From Pseudomonadota bacterium (GTDB lineage: Bacteria > Pseudomonadota > Alphaproteobacteria > Acetobacterales > Acetobacteraceae): DNA of 5,948 nt. The stretch lies in contig JAKCCP010000056.1 of assembly GCA_021841985.1 (NCBI GenBank), positions 1 to 5,948 of the forward strand. The letters are read 5' to 3'. Every line of letters starts with the position of its first letter. The stretch's first letter is position 1. Positions 5,265-5,948 of the stretch are shown here, in pieces. The notes beneath the pieces were generated by a model. The model was given only the letters and a program-made list of their open reading frames with translations, made no database searches and was not told the DNA's origin. A program made the position numbers and the translations under genes.

Positions 5265-5948
5265 ATGGTGACAGGCGCGCGGCAGGCTTTGCCGGTCGAT
5301 CTTGCGGGGATGCGGGTTGCGATCTCGGCGGCGGCGGGCGGGATCGGGCGGGTGATGGCGGATGGGTTCGCCGCCTCGGGGGCGCGCGTCTTCATCTCCG
5401 ATATCGACGCGGCGGCGGTGGCGACCTCCCCCCATCCCGGCATCCGCGCCGATGCCGGCAGGCGCGAAGAGGTCGAGGCGTTCATGGCGGCGGCGATCGA
5501 TCATCTCGGCGGGCTCGATGTTCTGGTCAACAATGCCGGCATCGCCGGGCCGACCAAGCGGGTCGAGGAGATCGCGCCGGAGGAACTCGCGGAGACGCTG
5601 CGGGTCGATCTCGAAAGCTTTTTCCACTGCGCGCGCCTGGCCATCCCGGCGCTGCGCGCGGCCGGGGGCGGGGCGATCATCAATCTGAGTTCGGCCGCCG
5701 GGCGTTTCGGCTTTCCCCTCCGCGCCCCTTACGCGGCGGCGAAATGGGGGGTGATCGGCTTCACCAAGACGCTGGCGATCGAGCTTGGCCCGGACGGGAT
5801 TCGCGCCAATGCCATTCTCCCCGGCCTCGTCGATGGGCCGCGCATCCGCGCCGTGATCAAGGCGAAGGCGGTGGCGGCCGGCATGTCCGAGAACGAGCAG
5901 ACCGACCGCGCCGTCTCCACGACCAGCCTCCGCTGCTTCGTGACGCAA
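5265..5948 (+). CDS. Short-chain dehydrogenase/reductase (SDR), 3' end cut by the window edge
   Basis: The ATG at 5265 opens 228 codons that stay open to the right edge. The protein is a classical SDR, an NAD(P)-dependent oxidoreductase with a Rossmann fold, missing only its last 30-40 residues. The cofactor-binding loop is S-A-A-A-G-G-I-G (21-28), D46 follows strand 2 in a position typical of NAD preference, NNAG is at 89-92, catalytic Ser is 143, and the Y-A-A-A-K motif gives Tyr156 and Lys160. A P-G-L-V-D-G-P-R-I segment (186-194) follows. Two departures from the norm are visible: the usual T-G of TGxxxGIG is S-A, and the position of the usual structural Asn (V-N-L) is Asp115. The substrate cannot be told; many relatives are annotated as 3-oxoacyl reductases or sugar/alcohol dehydrogenases. 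It is not in the ECF operon, being separated by a convergent gene. Confidence 0.88.
   Translation, partial: MVTGARQALPVDLAGMRVAISAAAGGIGRVMADGFAASGARVFISDIDAAAVATSPHPGIRADAGRREEVEAFMAAAIDHLGGLDVLVNNAGIAGPTKRVEEIAPEELAETLRVDLESFFHCARLAIPALRAAGGGAIINLSSAAGRFGFPLRAPYAAAKWGVIGFTKTLAIELGPDGIRANAILPGLVDGPRIRAVIKAKAVAAGMSENEQTDRAVSTTSLRCFVTQ

Noticed and set aside
5145..5948. A minus-strand open frame opposite the dehydrogenase
   Set aside because: The plus-strand frame has the full SDR motif set; the opposite frame is Arg/Asp-rich with no motif.

Overview
The window is GC-rich DNA with strong G/C at third codon positions and densely packed genes joined by TGATG/ATGA-type junctions. It reads like a chromosomal segment of an alphaproteobacterium, perhaps of the Rhodospirillales/Acetobacteraceae type. 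That placement rests on base composition and protein style only and is not proven. No tRNA, rRNA, insertion sequence, CRISPR array or phage gene is visible.

Layout. (1) Bases 1-166, minus strand: the N-terminal part of a GNAT acetyltransferase running off the left edge. (2) Bases 167-504: a 338-base intergenic region. It holds a three-copy 14-bp tandem repeat, a GC-rich self-complementary stretch, an AT-richer block with 12-base-period repeats, a very good -24/-12 (sigma-54) promoter match at 422-437, and a clear Shine-Dalgarno. (3) Bases 505-4839, plus strand: a tight four-gene operon. It encodes an energy-coupling-factor (ECF) importer, made of an S component resembling YkoE, a double ATPase and an EcfT membrane protein, followed by an acetamidase/formamidase (FmdA/AmdA family). 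(4) Bases 4864-5148, minus strand: a small two-helix membrane protein of unknown function, convergent with the operon. The two stop codons lie in the two arms of a 7-bp inverted repeat. (5) Bases 5265-5948, plus strand: a short-chain dehydrogenase/reductase cut by the right edge, divergent from the small membrane protein.

How it may work together. The importer and the amidase are apparently co-transcribed and probably translationally coupled, so the amidase likely acts on what the importer brings in. The S / double-A / T gene order matches the ykoE-ykoD-ykoC importers of thiamine precursors, but no TPP riboswitch is seen. Instead there is a sigma-54 promoter, the type often tied to nitrogen control. 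The most interesting reading is a nitrogen-regulated scavenging unit for an amide or N-formyl compound, possibly a thiamine-degradation product such as formylaminopyrimidine. The substrate itself is an inference.
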